From Pseudomonadota bacterium (lineage in GTDB: Bacteria; Pseudomonadota; Alphaproteobacteria; Acetobacterales; Acetobacteraceae), in the NCBI GenBank assembly GCA_021849425.1, contig JAJZSY010000005.1, positions 10,707 to 74,706 on the forward strand: DNA of 64,000 nt, written 5' to 3'. The number at the start of each line of letters is the position of its first letter. Position 1 is the first letter of the stretch. Made by a program: the position numbers and the translations under genes. Positions 9,011 to 19,835 of the stretch are shown here, one piece after another. A model generated the notes under the pieces. That model was not told where the DNA came from. It did not search any database and saw nothing but the letters and a program-made list of their open reading frames with translations.

Positions 9011-10144
9011 ATGGCGGGACCGCTAGTCTCGGCAGCCATGAAAGCGCAGCATGCCGCAAGCGGGCCGGAGGTGGCCGAGAGGCGCGGGCAGATCGTTCTC
9101 GAAGACATCAGCCGCGTGTTCGCCGCCGATGCCATCGCTGTCGACCGGGTCAATCTCGTGATCCATCCGGGCGAGTTCTTCACCCTGCTCGGCCCCTCGG
9201 GCTGCGGCAAGACGACGTTGCTGCGCATGATCGCCGGCTTCGAGACGCCCGATTCCGGGCGCATCCTGGTCTCCGGTCGGGAAATGCAAGCGGTGCCGGC
9301 GCATCATCGGCCGGTGAACACGGTGTTCCAGTCCTACGCGCTGTTCCCGCATCTGAGTGTCGCGGAGAATGTCGGCTTCGGGCTCAGGATGCGGCGCATC
9401 GCCCGCGCCGAGCGGCGCACGCGCACGCGGCGGATCATGGAGCTGCTGCAGATCGACGCCTTCGCCGGCCGCAACCCGGCACAGCTTTCCGGCGGGCAGC
9501 GCCAGCGCGTCGCCCTCGCCCGCGCGCTGGTCAACGAGCCGGAGGTGGTGCTGCTCGACGAGCCGCTTTCGGCGCTCGACGCCAAGCTGCGGGCGGAATT
9601 GCAGGTCGAGCTGATGCGGATGCAGAAGCGGCTCGGCATGACGTTCATCTTCGTCACCCACGACCAGCACGAGGCGCTGGTGATGAGCGACCGGATCGGG
9701 GTGATGCAGCGCGGCCGGCTGCTCCAGGTCGGGCCGGTGCTGGATGTCTACGAGCGGCCATCGAGCGTGTTCGTCGCCGAGTTTCTCGGCCTGTCGAACA
9801 TCTGGCCGGTTACGCCGCTGCCGGGCGGGCTGATCGAGACGCCGCTCGGCAGGCTGGCGATCGGCGCGCCCGATCCGGCGCGCGGCACGGCGATGATCCG
9901 CCCCGAGAAAATCTGGATGTACGGCGAGGGCGGCGCGCCCGCCGGGCGGGCGAACCTGCTGGGCGGCATCGTGCGCGAGGCGATCTATATGGGCGCGTCG
10001 ACGCAATATCGGGTCGAGCTTGAGAACGGCGCGCCGCTGCTGGTCTATGACACCAACAACCAGGCGGCCGAGCGGAGCTGGCGGCCCGGCGAGGCGGTGA
10101 CCTGCGAGCTGAAACCCGAAAACATCGTGCTGATCGGCGCATGA
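9011..10144 (+). CDS. potA: Spermidine/putrescine ABC transporter ATP-binding protein
   Basis: A 377-aa ABC ATPase energising polyamine uptake at the inner membrane. It has Walker A LGPSGCGKTT, Q-loop FQSYALFPH, signature LSGGQRQRVALARAL, Walker B VVLLDEPLSALD, and the switch His in FVTHDQHEAL. A C-terminal TOBE-like region covers about the last 100 residues (TAMIRPEKIWMYG onward). The length matches PotA. An in-frame start at 9038 is also possible; 9011 is preferred because a G-rich site lies about 10 bp upstream. It overlaps the next permease gene by 4 bp (ATGA). Confidence 0.92.
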   Translation: MAGPLVSAAMKAQHAASGPEVAERRGQIVLEDISRVFAADAIAVDRVNLVIHPGEFFTLLGPSGCGKTTLLRMIAGFETPDSGRILVSGREMQAVPAHHRPVNTVFQSYALFPHLSVAENVGFGLRMRRIARAERRTRTRRIMELLQIDAFAGRNPAQLSGGQRQRVALARALVNEPEVVLLDEPLSALDAKLRAELQVELMRMQKRLGMTFIFVTHDQHEALVMSDRIGVMQRGRLLQVGPVLDVYERPSSVFVAEFLGLSNIWPVTPLPGGLIETPLGRLAIGAPDPARGTAMIRPEKIWMYGEGGAPAGRANLLGGIVREAIYMGASTQYRVELENGAPLLVYDTNNQAAERSWRPGEAVTCELKPENIVLIGA

Positions 10145-11070
10145 GTGCGGCGACCGCCTCGCGGCGCGGGAGTGCGGCGCGGGCCGAACGCTTCGGCCGC
10201 GCGGTGCGGCTCTGGGTCACGGCGGGGCCGGGCCTCGCGTGGATCGTGGCGTTCCTCGTGCTGCCGAGCGCGATCCTGCTCGGCATCGGCTTCTTCACCT
10301 CGGGCAGCTATGGCGGGCCGGAACTGCCGCTGACGCTTCAGCCGCTGCGCGAGGTCGCCGGCTATTCGATCCTGGGCTGGAGTTCGGGCAACATCACCGT
10401 GCTCGCGCGCTCGCTCATCCAGGCGATGAGTGCGGGGGTGCTGACGGTGCTGTTCGCCTATCCGGTGGTGTTCTTCATCGTCACCCGCCCGCCGGCGGCG
10501 CGGCCGCTGCTGCTGCTGTTCATCGTGCTGCCGTCCTGGACCAACCAGGTGGTGCGGACCTATGCGTGGATGGAGCTGCTCGGGCCGGAATCGGCCTTGT
10601 CTCATCTGGTCCAGTCGCTCGGGCTGCTGCAGCCGCATCTCGGCCTGTTTCCGGGCGTGCTCGCGATGCAGATCGGGCTGACCTACAACTACCTGCCCTA
10701 CATGGTGGTGCCGCTCTACGCCGCGGCGGAGAAGCTCGACTGGGCGCTGGTCGAGGCCGGGCGGGATCTCTACGCCTCGGGCCCCAGGCTGTTCTGGAAC
10801 ACGGTGTTTCCGCAGACCCTGCCGGGCCTGCTCTCGGGCATCATTCTCGTCGTCATCCCCGCTTTCGGCGATTACGTGGTGCCCACGCTGCTCGGCGGCG
10901 GCAAGTCGATGATGATCGGCTCGCTGATCGCCTCGCAATTCCTGGAAACGCCGAACTGGCCCTATGGCGCGGCGCTGACGATCTTCATGCTGGTGTTCAC
11001 CTGCGCGGGGCTGCTCGCCTTCCGGGCGCTGAGCAAGCGGCTCGGCGGCGCCGAGGAGAGCATGATGTGA
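10141..11070 (+). CDS. potB: Polyamine ABC transporter permease, PotB/PotH type
   Basis: A 309-aa inner-membrane permease with about six predicted hydrophobic helices, the first at about 30-55 (WIVAFLVLPSAILLGIGFF). The EAA-loop region is LVEAGRDLYASGPRLFWNTVFPQTLPG, the coupling site for the ATPase. It is large and has a long first periplasmic loop, as in PotB and PotH. The start overlaps potA as ATGA and its stop is 7 bp before the next permease, so the genes are one operon. Confidence 0.9.
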   Translation: MSAATASRRGSAARAERFGRAVRLWVTAGPGLAWIVAFLVLPSAILLGIGFFTSGSYGGPELPLTLQPLREVAGYSILGWSSGNITVLARSLIQAMSAGVLTVLFAYPVVFFIVTRPPAARPLLLLFIVLPSWTNQVVRTYAWMELLGPESALSHLVQSLGLLQPHLGLFPGVLAMQIGLTYNYLPYMVVPLYAAAEKLDWALVEAGRDLYASGPRLFWNTVFPQTLPGLLSGIILVVIPAFGDYVVPTLLGGGKSMMIGSLIASQFLETPNWPYGAALTIFMLVFTCAGLLAFRALSKRLGGAEESMM

Positions 11071-11077
11071 GGCGGGG

Positions 11078-11920
11078 ATGATGGGCATCTCGCTGGGAAA
11101 ATCGACCCGCCGCTCGCTGCTGGCGATGAGCCTGCCGGTTTATGTGCTGCTCTACGCGCCGCTGCTGCTGATCGCGATCTTTTCCTTCGCGCCGCCGCCT
11201 CTGGCCAGGGGGCAGACCTTCTACTGGTATGCCGACCTGCTGCATTCGCCCGAGGTGATCGCGGCGTTCCGGCGGTCGCTGACGCTGGCGATCGGCTCTT
11301 CGGTGCTGGGGACGGCGCTGGGCACGCTGATGGGCTTCGGCCTGTATCGCTATCGCGACCGCCGCGCGCGGGGCTTCGCGAGCGCGCTGCCGAGCCTGAT
11401 CATCTATACGCCGATCATCATGCCGAGCCTGGTGTTCGGGATTTCCGAGCTGATCTTCTTCAGCTTCATCCACGGCGCGACCGGGCTGCTCGGCGCGGGG
11501 CTGCTGACGATGGGGATCGCGCATGTCACCTTCGAGGCGCCGTTCGTCGCCCTCGTGGTGTTCGCCCGGCTGTCCGGGCTCGATCCGAACATGTTCGAGG
11601 CGTCGCACGACCTTTACGCCGATGCGCGGCAATCCTTCCTGCATCTGACCGTGCCGGTGATCCGCCCGGCGATCATCGGCGGGTTCCTGCTCGCCTTCAC
11701 GCTGTCGATCGACGATTTCACGATCAGCTTCTTCACCGCGGGGCCGGGCAGCACGACGCTGCCGATCTATATCTACAGCGCGGTGGCGCGGAAGGGCGTT
11801 TCACCCGACATCAACGCGCTGGCGACGCTGATGATCGCCACCGTGATCGGCACCGGGCTGCTGCAATACGCCTTCACGAGAAACCGGACGCGAAAGCTCG
11901 TCGCGCGGCCGGGAGACTGA
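11078..11920 (+). CDS. potC: Polyamine ABC transporter permease, PotC/PotI type
   Basis: A 280-aa permease with about six hydrophobic segments, the first at about 18-40 (YVLLYAPLLLIAIFSF). The coupling loop is MFEASHDLYADARQSFLHLTVPVIRP, a standard EAA-loop variant. SIDDFTISFFTAGPGSTTLPI is a strong PotC/PotI signature. An internal ATG one codon later (11081) is also possible. It pairs with potB to form the membrane channel. Confidence 0.9.
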   Translation: MMGISLGKSTRRSLLAMSLPVYVLLYAPLLLIAIFSFAPPPLARGQTFYWYADLLHSPEVIAAFRRSLTLAIGSSVLGTALGTLMGFGLYRYRDRRARGFASALPSLIIYTPIIMPSLVFGISELIFFSFIHGATGLLGAGLLTMGIAHVTFEAPFVALVVFARLSGLDPNMFEASHDLYADARQSFLHLTVPVIRPAIIGGFLLAFTLSIDDFTISFFTAGPGSTTLPIYIYSAVARKGVSPDINALATLMIATVIGTGLLQYAFTRNRTRKLVARPGD

Positions 11921-11995
11921 CACGGACGAGCCGCCGGCAAGGCAATGGACGAGGACGCGGCAACGCGGATGGATCAACGCTACAGGAGGTTTTTG

Positions 11996-13072
11996 ATGAA
12001 GGGATTGATGGGCAGGATCGCGGGGGGCGCGCTTGCCGCGCTGATCGCGATCGGCGGTGGCGCGCCGGCCGCGCATGCCGCGGGCAAGACGCTCTATCTG
12101 TTCAACTGGCAGGACTATATCGGCAAGGGCCTGATCAAGAAGTTCGAGGCCTATTGCGGCTGCAAGGTGGTGCAGACCTATTACGACTCCAACTCGGAGC
12201 TTGAGGCGAAGCTGCGCGCGGGCGGGGATTCGCAATATGACGTCGTCGTGCCATCGAGCTACTACATCCCGCAGCTCGTCCAGCAGGGTCTGATCCGCAC
12301 GCTCGACAAGGCGAAGCTGCCGAACTTCAAGAACCTGCTGCCGCGCTTTCGAAATGTCAGCTACGATCCGCACGACGCGCATGTGGTGCCCTATCAGTGG
12401 GGCACGATCGTGATCGGCTACAACAAGGACAAGATCAAGAACCCGCCCGACAGCTGGGCAGCGCTGTTCGATCCGAAATACAATTCGGGCTATCCGTTCT
12501 CGATGATGAAGGGCTCGGGGCGCGACCTGATCGGCGCGGCCTGCGCCTATCTCGGCGAAGGCTTCGCCTGCAAGACCAAGGCGGCCTGGATCAAGGCGGC
12601 GAAGCTGATCGAGACGCAGGTCAAGCGGCCGAACTTCTCCGGCTTCGTCGACGGCGATCCGACGATGCAGCAGCTCAAGAAGGGCGTGGTCGCGATCGGC
12701 ATGACCTGGAGCGGCAGCGTCGCGCAGTGCTACGCCGACAAGACCTGCCTGAACATCGGCTGGATTCTGCCGAAGGAAGGCTCGGAAGCCTGGGTGGACA
12801 ACATGGCGATCCCGACCCATGCGCCCGACCCGGAGCTTGCCTACAAGTTCATCAACTTCATCCTCGGCGCGAAGCAGGGGGCGGAGCTTTCGAACTTCAA
12901 CATGTATCCGAGCCCGAACGCGGCCTCGGCGCCGTATCTCGACAAGGCGATCAAGCAGCCGCTGGTGACGCCGACGCCGGCGCAGATCAAGCGGCTCAGC
13001 TTCCTTCCCGCGCTGACTCCGGCGCAGAGCAAGGAATTCGGTGCGATCTGGACCGCGGTCCGGCAGCACTGA
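11996..13072 (+). CDS. potD: Polyamine ABC transporter periplasmic binding protein, PotD/PotF type
   Basis: A 358-aa extracytoplasmic polyamine-binding protein. The start at 11996 follows a near-ideal AGGAGGT site. A signal peptide is clear (MKGLMGR, hydrophobic core ALAALIAIGG, cleavage near AHA-AG). The mature part opens with KTLYLFNWQDYIGKGL, typical of the PotD/PotF family, and holds YYDSNSELEAKL and DVVVPSSYYIPQL. It is the last gene of the transporter unit, after a 75-bp gap. Two tandem hairpins follow, which could protect or limit the transcript. Confidence 0.93.
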   Translation: MKGLMGRIAGGALAALIAIGGGAPAAHAAGKTLYLFNWQDYIGKGLIKKFEAYCGCKVVQTYYDSNSELEAKLRAGGDSQYDVVVPSSYYIPQLVQQGLIRTLDKAKLPNFKNLLPRFRNVSYDPHDAHVVPYQWGTIVIGYNKDKIKNPPDSWAALFDPKYNSGYPFSMMKGSGRDLIGAACAYLGEGFACKTKAAWIKAAKLIETQVKRPNFSGFVDGDPTMQQLKKGVVAIGMTWSGSVAQCYADKTCLNIGWILPKEGSEAWVDNMAIPTHAPDPELAYKFINFILGAKQGAELSNFNMYPSPNAASAPYLDKAIKQPLVTPTPAQIKRLSFLPALTPAQSKEFGAIWTAVRQH

Positions 13073-13080
13073 GACACGAC

Positions 13081-13102
13081 GGCGCGCCCAGCCGGGCGCG
13101 CC
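13081..13102 (+). terminator. Hairpin downstream of potD (first of two)
   Basis: Arms GGCGCGCCC and GGGCGCGCC are perfectly complementary with a 4-nt loop AGCC. No T-run follows. It may act as an mRNA 3' stabiliser or partial terminator between the transporter and the downstream catabolic genes. Confidence 0.5.
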
Positions 13103-13107
13103 GGACC

Positions 13108-13137
13108 TGCGGCGCGGCGCCGGGACGCCGCGCCGCA
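13108..13137 (+). terminator. Hairpin downstream of potD (second of two)
   Basis: Arms TGCGGCGCGGC and GCCGCGCCGCA form a perfect 11-bp stem with an 8-nt loop. It stands 5 bp after the first hairpin and, like it, lacks a T-run. The pair separates potD from puuA by less than 130 bp. Confidence 0.5.
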
Positions 13138-13201
13138 CATCGCAACCGGGCATATCGCCGGCATGGCCTCGCCGCCCGCCGGGACCGCCCTTGAGGCACA
13201 C

Positions 13202-14542
13202 ATGACCGACCTGGCCGAATGGTTCAACGAACACCGCATCACCGAAGTCGAATGTCTGGTGCCGGACATCACCGGCATCCCGCGCGGCAAGATCATGCCG
13301 GCGCAGAAATTCCTGCGCGGCGGCGCGCCACGGCTGCCAGAGAGCATCTTCATCCAGTCCGTCACCGGGGAATATCCCGAAGATCCGGACGACAAGCTGA
13401 CCGATCCGGCGATCATCGACATCAACCTGATCCCCGATCCCTCCACCGTCCGCCTCGTGCCCTGGGCGCACGAGCCGACCGCGCAGATCATCCATGACTG
13501 CCAGTATTCCAATGGCCGGCCGGTGACGATCGCGCCACGGCAGGTGCTGCGCCATGTGCTCGCACTGTACGAGGAGCGCGGCTGGAAGCCGGTGCTGGCG
13601 CCGGAGCTGGAATTCTACCTGGTCGGGCGCAATACCGATCCCGACTATCCGCTGGCGCCACCGGTCGGCCGGTCGGGCCGGCAGGAAACCGGGCGACAAT
13701 CCTACTCGATCGACGCGGTGAACGAGTTCGACCCGCTGTTCGAGGAGATGTACGATTTCTGCGAGATGCAGGAACTTGATCTCGACACGCTCATCCACGA
13801 GGAAGGGGCGGCGCAGGTCGAGATCAACTTCCTGCATGGCGATCCGCTGAACCGGGCGGACCAGGTGTTCCTGTTCAAGCGCACGGTGCGCGAGGTCGCC
13901 TTGCGGCACGACATGTACGCCACCTTCATGGCCAAGCCGATGGACGAGGAGCCGGGCAGCGCCATGCATGTGCACCAGAGCGTGGTCGATCTCGAAACCG
14001 GGCGAACGCTGTTCGCCGACACTGACGGGCGGCCGAGCCCGCTGTTTCTCTCCTTCATCGCCGGGTTGCAGAAATACATCCCGGTGATCATGCCGATCTT
14101 CGCGCCGAACGTGAATTCGTATCGGCGGCTGACGCGGTTCTCCAACGCGCCGATCAACCTGCAATGGGGGCACGACAACCGGACCTGCGGGCTGCGCGTG
14201 CCCTATGGCGAGGCGGATGCGATGCGCGTCGAGAACCGGGTGCCGGGGGCGGATGCGAACCCCTATCTCGCCTTCGCCGCCTCGCTCGCCTGCGGCTATC
14301 TCGGCATGGTGGAAGGGCTGACGCCGACGCCGGCCTTCCGCGGCTCGGCCTATTCGCAGCCCTATTCGCTGCCGCGCGAACTCTCGCACGCGCTCGAGAT
14401 GATGGAGCAGGCGCGGCCGCTGATCGACATTCTCGGGCAGAAGCTGGTCGAGGTGTTCGTCGCGGTGAAGCGGCTCGAATACGAAACCTACCTGCGGGTG
14501 ATCAGCTCGTGGGAACGCGAACACCTGCTGCTGAACGTCTGA
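13202..14542 (+). CDS. puuA: Glutamine synthetase family protein, second gamma-glutamylputrescine synthetase-like gene
   Basis: A 446-aa glutamine-synthetase-fold protein, the second copy in this locus. Landmarks are LVPDITGIPRGK, APELEFYLVGRN, EGAAQVEINFLHG, KPMDEEPGSAMHVHQS, FAPNVNSYRRL, WGHDNRTCGLRV and VENRVPGADANPYLAF. The start at 13202 has a GAGG site close upstream; the frame is open 13 codons earlier. Its stop is 5 bp before the puuB-like gene, which supports the PuuA-PuuB glutamylation pathway. The two copies differ clearly in sequence, so they may act on different amines. Confidence 0.87.
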   Translation: MTDLAEWFNEHRITEVECLVPDITGIPRGKIMPAQKFLRGGAPRLPESIFIQSVTGEYPEDPDDKLTDPAIIDINLIPDPSTVRLVPWAHEPTAQIIHDCQYSNGRPVTIAPRQVLRHVLALYEERGWKPVLAPELEFYLVGRNTDPDYPLAPPVGRSGRQETGRQSYSIDAVNEFDPLFEEMYDFCEMQELDLDTLIHEEGAAQVEINFLHGDPLNRADQVFLFKRTVREVALRHDMYATFMAKPMDEEPGSAMHVHQSVVDLETGRTLFADTDGRPSPLFLSFIAGLQKYIPVIMPIFAPNVNSYRRLTRFSNAPINLQWGHDNRTCGLRVPYGEADAMRVENRVPGADANPYLAFAASLACGYLGMVEGLTPTPAFRGSAYSQPYSLPRELSHALEMMEQARPLIDILGQKLVEVFVAVKRLEYETYLRVISSWEREHLLLNV

Positions 14543-14547
14543 ACCGC

Positions 14548-15807
14548 ATGGCCCTGTCGAACTACTACGAAACGACGGCGCGCTATGCCGCGACGACAGC
14601 GCCGCTGACGGGCGATCTGCGCTGCGATGTCGCGATCATCGGCGCGGGGATGACCGGATGCGCGGCGGCGCTGCATCTCGCCGAGCGCGGCTATCGCGTG
14701 GTCGTGCTGGAGGGCGAGCGCATCGGCTTCGGCGCCTCGGGGCGGAATGGCGGGCAGGTGCTGCCGGGCTTCGCCGCCGATCTCGGCAAGCTGCGGCGGC
14801 TCGTCGGCGGTCCGGCGGCGAAGGCGCTGTGGGAGATGTCGCTGGAAGCGGTGGATCTCGTGCATGCGCAGATCGCGCGGTTCGCGATTCCGTGCGATCC
14901 GCGGCGGGGGTATCTGCATGTCGCGGTGAAGGCGCGGCAGGTGGGCGAGCTGGAAGCCTGGCAGCGGGAACTCGAGGAACTCGGGCTGGAGGGATTCCGG
15001 CTGCTGCGCGGTGCGGCCTTGCAGGAGCGGCTGCGCAGTCCGCGCTACGTTGCCGGGCTGCTCGATCCGGTCGCCGGCCATATCCATCCGCTGAACTACA
15101 CGCTCGGCCTCGCCCATGCGGCGATGGCGGCGGGGGCCACGATCCATACCGGCACGCGGGTCGCCTCGATCACGCCGGGCGATGAGGTGGTGCTGAAAAC
15201 GGCAGGCGGCAGCGTGCGCGCGGAGCATCTGCTGATCTGCGGCAATGCCTATCTCGGCACGCTGGTGCGGCCGATCGCCGGGCATGTGATGCCGGTCGGC
15301 ACCTATATCGTCGCGACCGAATCGCGCGCGGATGTCCGCGATCTCATTCCGCATGACGAGGCGGTGGCCGACCTCAATTTCGTGCTCGACTATTTCCGCC
15401 GCAGTGCGGATGACCGGATGCTGTTCGGCGGGCGCGTTTCATATTCCACGCTGCCGCCGCCCAACCTCGGCGCGGCGATGCTGGCGCGGGCAAAACGGGC
15501 CTTTCCGCAGCTCGCGGATGCGCGGGCTGAGCACGTGTGGGGCGGCAATGTCGCGATCACCCGCAACCGGCTGCCGCATTTCGGCCGCCTCGGCCGCAAC
15601 GTGCTGTTCGCCCAGGGGTTTTCGGGGCATGGCGTGGCGCTGACCGGGCTGGCTGGCCGGCTGATGGCCGAGGCGGTGGCCGGGCGCGCCGAGCGGTTCG
15701 ATATCTTCACCCGCATTCCGCATGCGCGGTTTCCGGGCGGCCCCTTGCTGCGAATGCCAACCCTGGTGCTGGCGACAAGCTGGTTCCGGCTGCGGGACAT
15801 GCTCTGA
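14548..15807 (+). CDS. puuB: FAD-dependent oxidoreductase, PuuB-like gamma-glutamylputrescine oxidase
   Basis: A 419-aa DAO-type flavoprotein. The dinucleotide loop VAIIGAGMTGCAAALHLAERG is near residues 29-49, followed by VVLEGERIGFGASGRNGGQ, the family's second FAD contact. Later blocks are DPVAGHIHPLNYTLGLAHAA, MLFGGRVSY and LFAQGFSGHGVALTGLAGRL. PuuB oxidises gamma-glutamylputrescine to the aldehyde. It is the last gene after potABCD-puuA. No PuuC (aldehyde dehydrogenase) or PuuD (hydrolase) gene is in the window, so the pathway must be completed elsewhere. Confidence 0.87.
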   Translation: MALSNYYETTARYAATTAPLTGDLRCDVAIIGAGMTGCAAALHLAERGYRVVVLEGERIGFGASGRNGGQVLPGFAADLGKLRRLVGGPAAKALWEMSLEAVDLVHAQIARFAIPCDPRRGYLHVAVKARQVGELEAWQRELEELGLEGFRLLRGAALQERLRSPRYVAGLLDPVAGHIHPLNYTLGLAHAAMAAGATIHTGTRVASITPGDEVVLKTAGGSVRAEHLLICGNAYLGTLVRPIAGHVMPVGTYIVATESRADVRDLIPHDEAVADLNFVLDYFRRSADDRMLFGGRVSYSTLPPPNLGAAMLARAKRAFPQLADARAEHVWGGNVAITRNRLPHFGRLGRNVLFAQGFSGHGVALTGLAGRLMAEAVAGRAERFDIFTRIPHARFPGGPLLRMPTLVLATSWFRLRDML

Positions 15808-15867
15808 CCGGGTTGCCAGAAACAACAACCTGTGGTTGCTATTCGGGACAAACCCGGAGACACCGCC

Positions 15868-17349
15868 ATGCGCCCTGCCCGCCTTGCGCCCGCGCTGTGC
15901 GGCGCGGCCATCCTGCTCGTCGCGATCGCGTGGCGGCGGGGCGGCGAGTATGACGAGTTCTATTCCGTCTTTCTCGTGGCCGGGCATCCGCGGCCGGACT
16001 GGCCGGCTTCGCCTTTCGGCGCCGGCGCGGCGGGGGCGTTCTATCGCGGCCATGCGGGGTTCGGCGCGATCGCCGCGACGTTGCGGCGGGGCGATGTGCA
16101 TCCGCCGCTGTATTTCTGGCTGCTGTCGCTCTGGCGCGATGGGGTCGGGTTCGGGCTGTTCCGGCTGCGGCTGCTCTCGGTGGCGGAGACGCTGGGCGCG
16201 CTGGCGCTGCTCGGGCGGATCGCCTCGCGGATGGGCGTCAGCGCATCGCTGGCGATCGTGATCACGACGCTGTTCTACGGCTTCGCCTATACCGGGATCG
16301 TGGCGCGGGATTTCGCGCTGGCGACACTGTGCGCGATGGCGGGGACGCTGCTGGCGATCGATGCGGCGCGCGCCGGCAGCGCCCGCGCCGGGTTTTGCGC
16401 CGGCGCGCTGCTCGGGGCCGCGTGTTTCAGCAATGACCTGGCGGTTTTCACGGCGCTGGCGGTGGGTCTCTGGCTAACCGCGATGACCTGGCGGCGATGG
16501 CGGGTGTGGCTGGCCGCGGCGATCGGCGGGGCGATGTTCCTGCCGGCGGGGCTGTGGTTCTTTCTCGCGCAGGCGGGGTCGCGGCGGGGGCAGTTTCCGC
16601 CGTTTCACCTCGCCCCGGCGCTGCTGAGCCTGGCGCGGGATGAGGCCGGCGCGCTGCTCGGCGCCCTGCCCCGCGAGGTGCCGGCGGCCCTGTCGATGCC
16701 GGTTGCGACGGTACTGGGGGTGGGTCTGGCCGGGTTGGTCATCCTTGTCCTTCGCGACGAGCGGCGCGCGCTCGGGCGAGAGGACCGGGCGCTGCTGGCG
16801 GCGGGGTTCGCTGCACCGCCGCTCGGCCTGCTGACGTTGGGGGCGGCGTTCGGCAACCAGCCTTTCGAGATGCGCTATGTGTGGCTCGGCCTGCCCTTTG
16901 CCGGGCTGGCGCTGGCGGCCACGCTGCGGGATCGGCCGCGCGTGCTGGCGGCACTGCTGGCGGTCGGGGCGGCGTCGGTCGCGGGGCTCGCGCTTTCGCC
17001 GGCGACGATGCAGCCGGCCGGGCGCACGGCGCGGGCGGCAGCGGCGCTGCCGGCGGATACGCTGGTTGTTCTGCCGTTCGGCAATGACGGGGTGGGCGTG
17101 CCCGGCCCGTTCGTGGCCGCCTCACCGCCGCAGATGCGCATCCTGGTGGCGCGGGCGGCGGGGCCGGCGGTGCTGGCGGCGGCGCGGCCGTATCCGCGGG
17201 TCGCCGTCGCACGGATCGAGGTGGATGGGGCCAGCCGCGCGCTGGTGCCCCGGCTCGATGCCCTGTTCAAGGCCGCGCCCTGCTGGCACTCTGTGCCGGC
17301 GGGACCGCTGCTTGCGGTGTTCGCCAACACATGCCGGGAGCGGATATGA
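15868..17349 (+). CDS. Glycosyltransferase family 39-like integral membrane protein
   Basis: A 493-aa membrane protein with about ten hydrophobic segments. The acidic first-loop motif GGEYDEFYS and the DVHPPLYFWLLSLW motif are typical of GT39/ArnT-like enzymes, which use polyprenyl-phosphate sugars on the periplasmic side. The start at 15868 has a GGAG about 9 bases upstream. It overlaps the next gene by 4 bp (ATGA). The acceptor is unknown. The C-terminal 100 residues form a soluble domain rich in Ala and Pro. Confidence 0.75.
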   Translation: MRPARLAPALCGAAILLVAIAWRRGGEYDEFYSVFLVAGHPRPDWPASPFGAGAAGAFYRGHAGFGAIAATLRRGDVHPPLYFWLLSLWRDGVGFGLFRLRLLSVAETLGALALLGRIASRMGVSASLAIVITTLFYGFAYTGIVARDFALATLCAMAGTLLAIDAARAGSARAGFCAGALLGAACFSNDLAVFTALAVGLWLTAMTWRRWRVWLAAAIGGAMFLPAGLWFFLAQAGSRRGQFPPFHLAPALLSLARDEAGALLGALPREVPAALSMPVATVLGVGLAGLVILVLRDERRALGREDRALLAAGFAAPPLGLLTLGAAFGNQPFEMRYVWLGLPFAGLALAATLRDRPRVLAALLAVGAASVAGLALSPATMQPAGRTARAAAALPADTLVVLPFGNDGVGVPGPFVAASPPQMRILVARAAGPAVLAAARPYPRVAVARIEVDGASRALVPRLDALFKAAPCWHSVPAGPLLAVFANTCRERI

Positions 17350-18242
17350 GCGGATTTTTCGAGGGGTTCAGCGAAACGACGGCCGATCTCGGCGATGGGC
17401 GGAAGTTCCGGCTGCGCAGCGGCGGCAGCGGGCCGCCGCTGGTGATGCTGCATGGCATGCCGCAGACCCATTGCATGTGGCACAGAATTGCCCCTGCGCT
17501 GGCGGAACGGTTCACCGTGATCTGCCCGGACATCACCGGCTATGGCGGCAGCCACAAGCCGGCGGCGAGCGAGGATCACGCGCCGTATTCCAAGCGGCGG
17601 ATGGCGCGGGATATCGTGGACCTCGCCACGCATCTCGGGATTGGGCGCTTCGCGCTGGTTGGCCATGATCGCGGGGCGCGGGTGTCGCACCGGTTGGCGC
17701 TCGACCATCCGGACCGGATCTCGCAACTTGCCGTGCTCGACATCATTCCCACGATCGAGCATTTCGAGCGCACCGACATGCGCTTCGCCATGGGCTATTA
17801 TCACTGGTTCTTTCTTGCCCAGCCGGCGCCGCTGCCCGAAGACCTGATCAACCGCGACGCCGGATACTGGCTGCTGTCGCAGACCGCCCGGCACAAGACG
17901 GCGCGGGCGGTGTTCGACGAGACGGCGATGGCGGATTATCGCCGGGCGATGGCCGACCCGGCGACGGTGACGGCGATCTGCGAGGATTATCGCGCGGCGG
18001 CGACGATCGACCTTGACCATGACCGCGAGAGCCGGGCGCGGCGGGAGAAGATTGCCGCGCCGCTGCTGGTGCTGTGGGGGGCGCGCGGGCTGGTTGGCGC
18101 GCTGTATGACCCCTTGGAGATCTGGCGGGGGTATGCGGCCGGGGCGGTCGCGGGGCGGGCCATCGAGTCGGGCCATTATCTGGCGGAGGAGGCCCCGGAG
18201 GCGACGCTTGCCGCGCTCCAGGGGTTTCTGGCGGAGGGTTAG
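17346..18242 (+). CDS. Alpha/beta hydrolase, fluoroacetate (haloacetate) dehalogenase-like
   Basis: A 298-aa alpha/beta hydrolase. The nucleophile elbow GHDRGARVSHR (106-116) contains Asp108, Arg109 and Arg112, matching the nucleophile and the two carboxylate-binding Args of fluoroacetate dehalogenases. LDIIPT (Asp132), YYHW (His153, Trp154) and SGHYLAEE (His277) fit the remaining catalytic and halide-binding positions. ICEDYR near 215 may hold the halide-binding Tyr. These proteins hydrolyse haloacetates to glycolate; the true substrate here is unknown. The gene overlaps the GT39 gene by ATGA, an unexpected partner. Confidence 0.85.
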   Translation: MSGFFEGFSETTADLGDGRKFRLRSGGSGPPLVMLHGMPQTHCMWHRIAPALAERFTVICPDITGYGGSHKPAASEDHAPYSKRRMARDIVDLATHLGIGRFALVGHDRGARVSHRLALDHPDRISQLAVLDIIPTIEHFERTDMRFAMGYYHWFFLAQPAPLPEDLINRDAGYWLLSQTARHKTARAVFDETAMADYRRAMADPATVTAICEDYRAAATIDLDHDRESRARREKIAAPLLVLWGARGLVGALYDPLEIWRGYAAGAVAGRAIESGHYLAEEAPEATLAALQGFLAEG

Positions 18243-18255
18243 GCCGAAGGCGGGA

Positions 18256-19830
<1,575 letters not shown>

Positions 19831-19835
19831 GAGTG

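Noticed and set aside
11801-14524. A 907-codon open frame on the minus strand opposite potD and puuA
   Set aside because: It lies fully antisense to two clearly conserved genes, has no recognisable motifs and is rich in Arg, His and Asp, as expected of shadow frames in GC-rich DNA.
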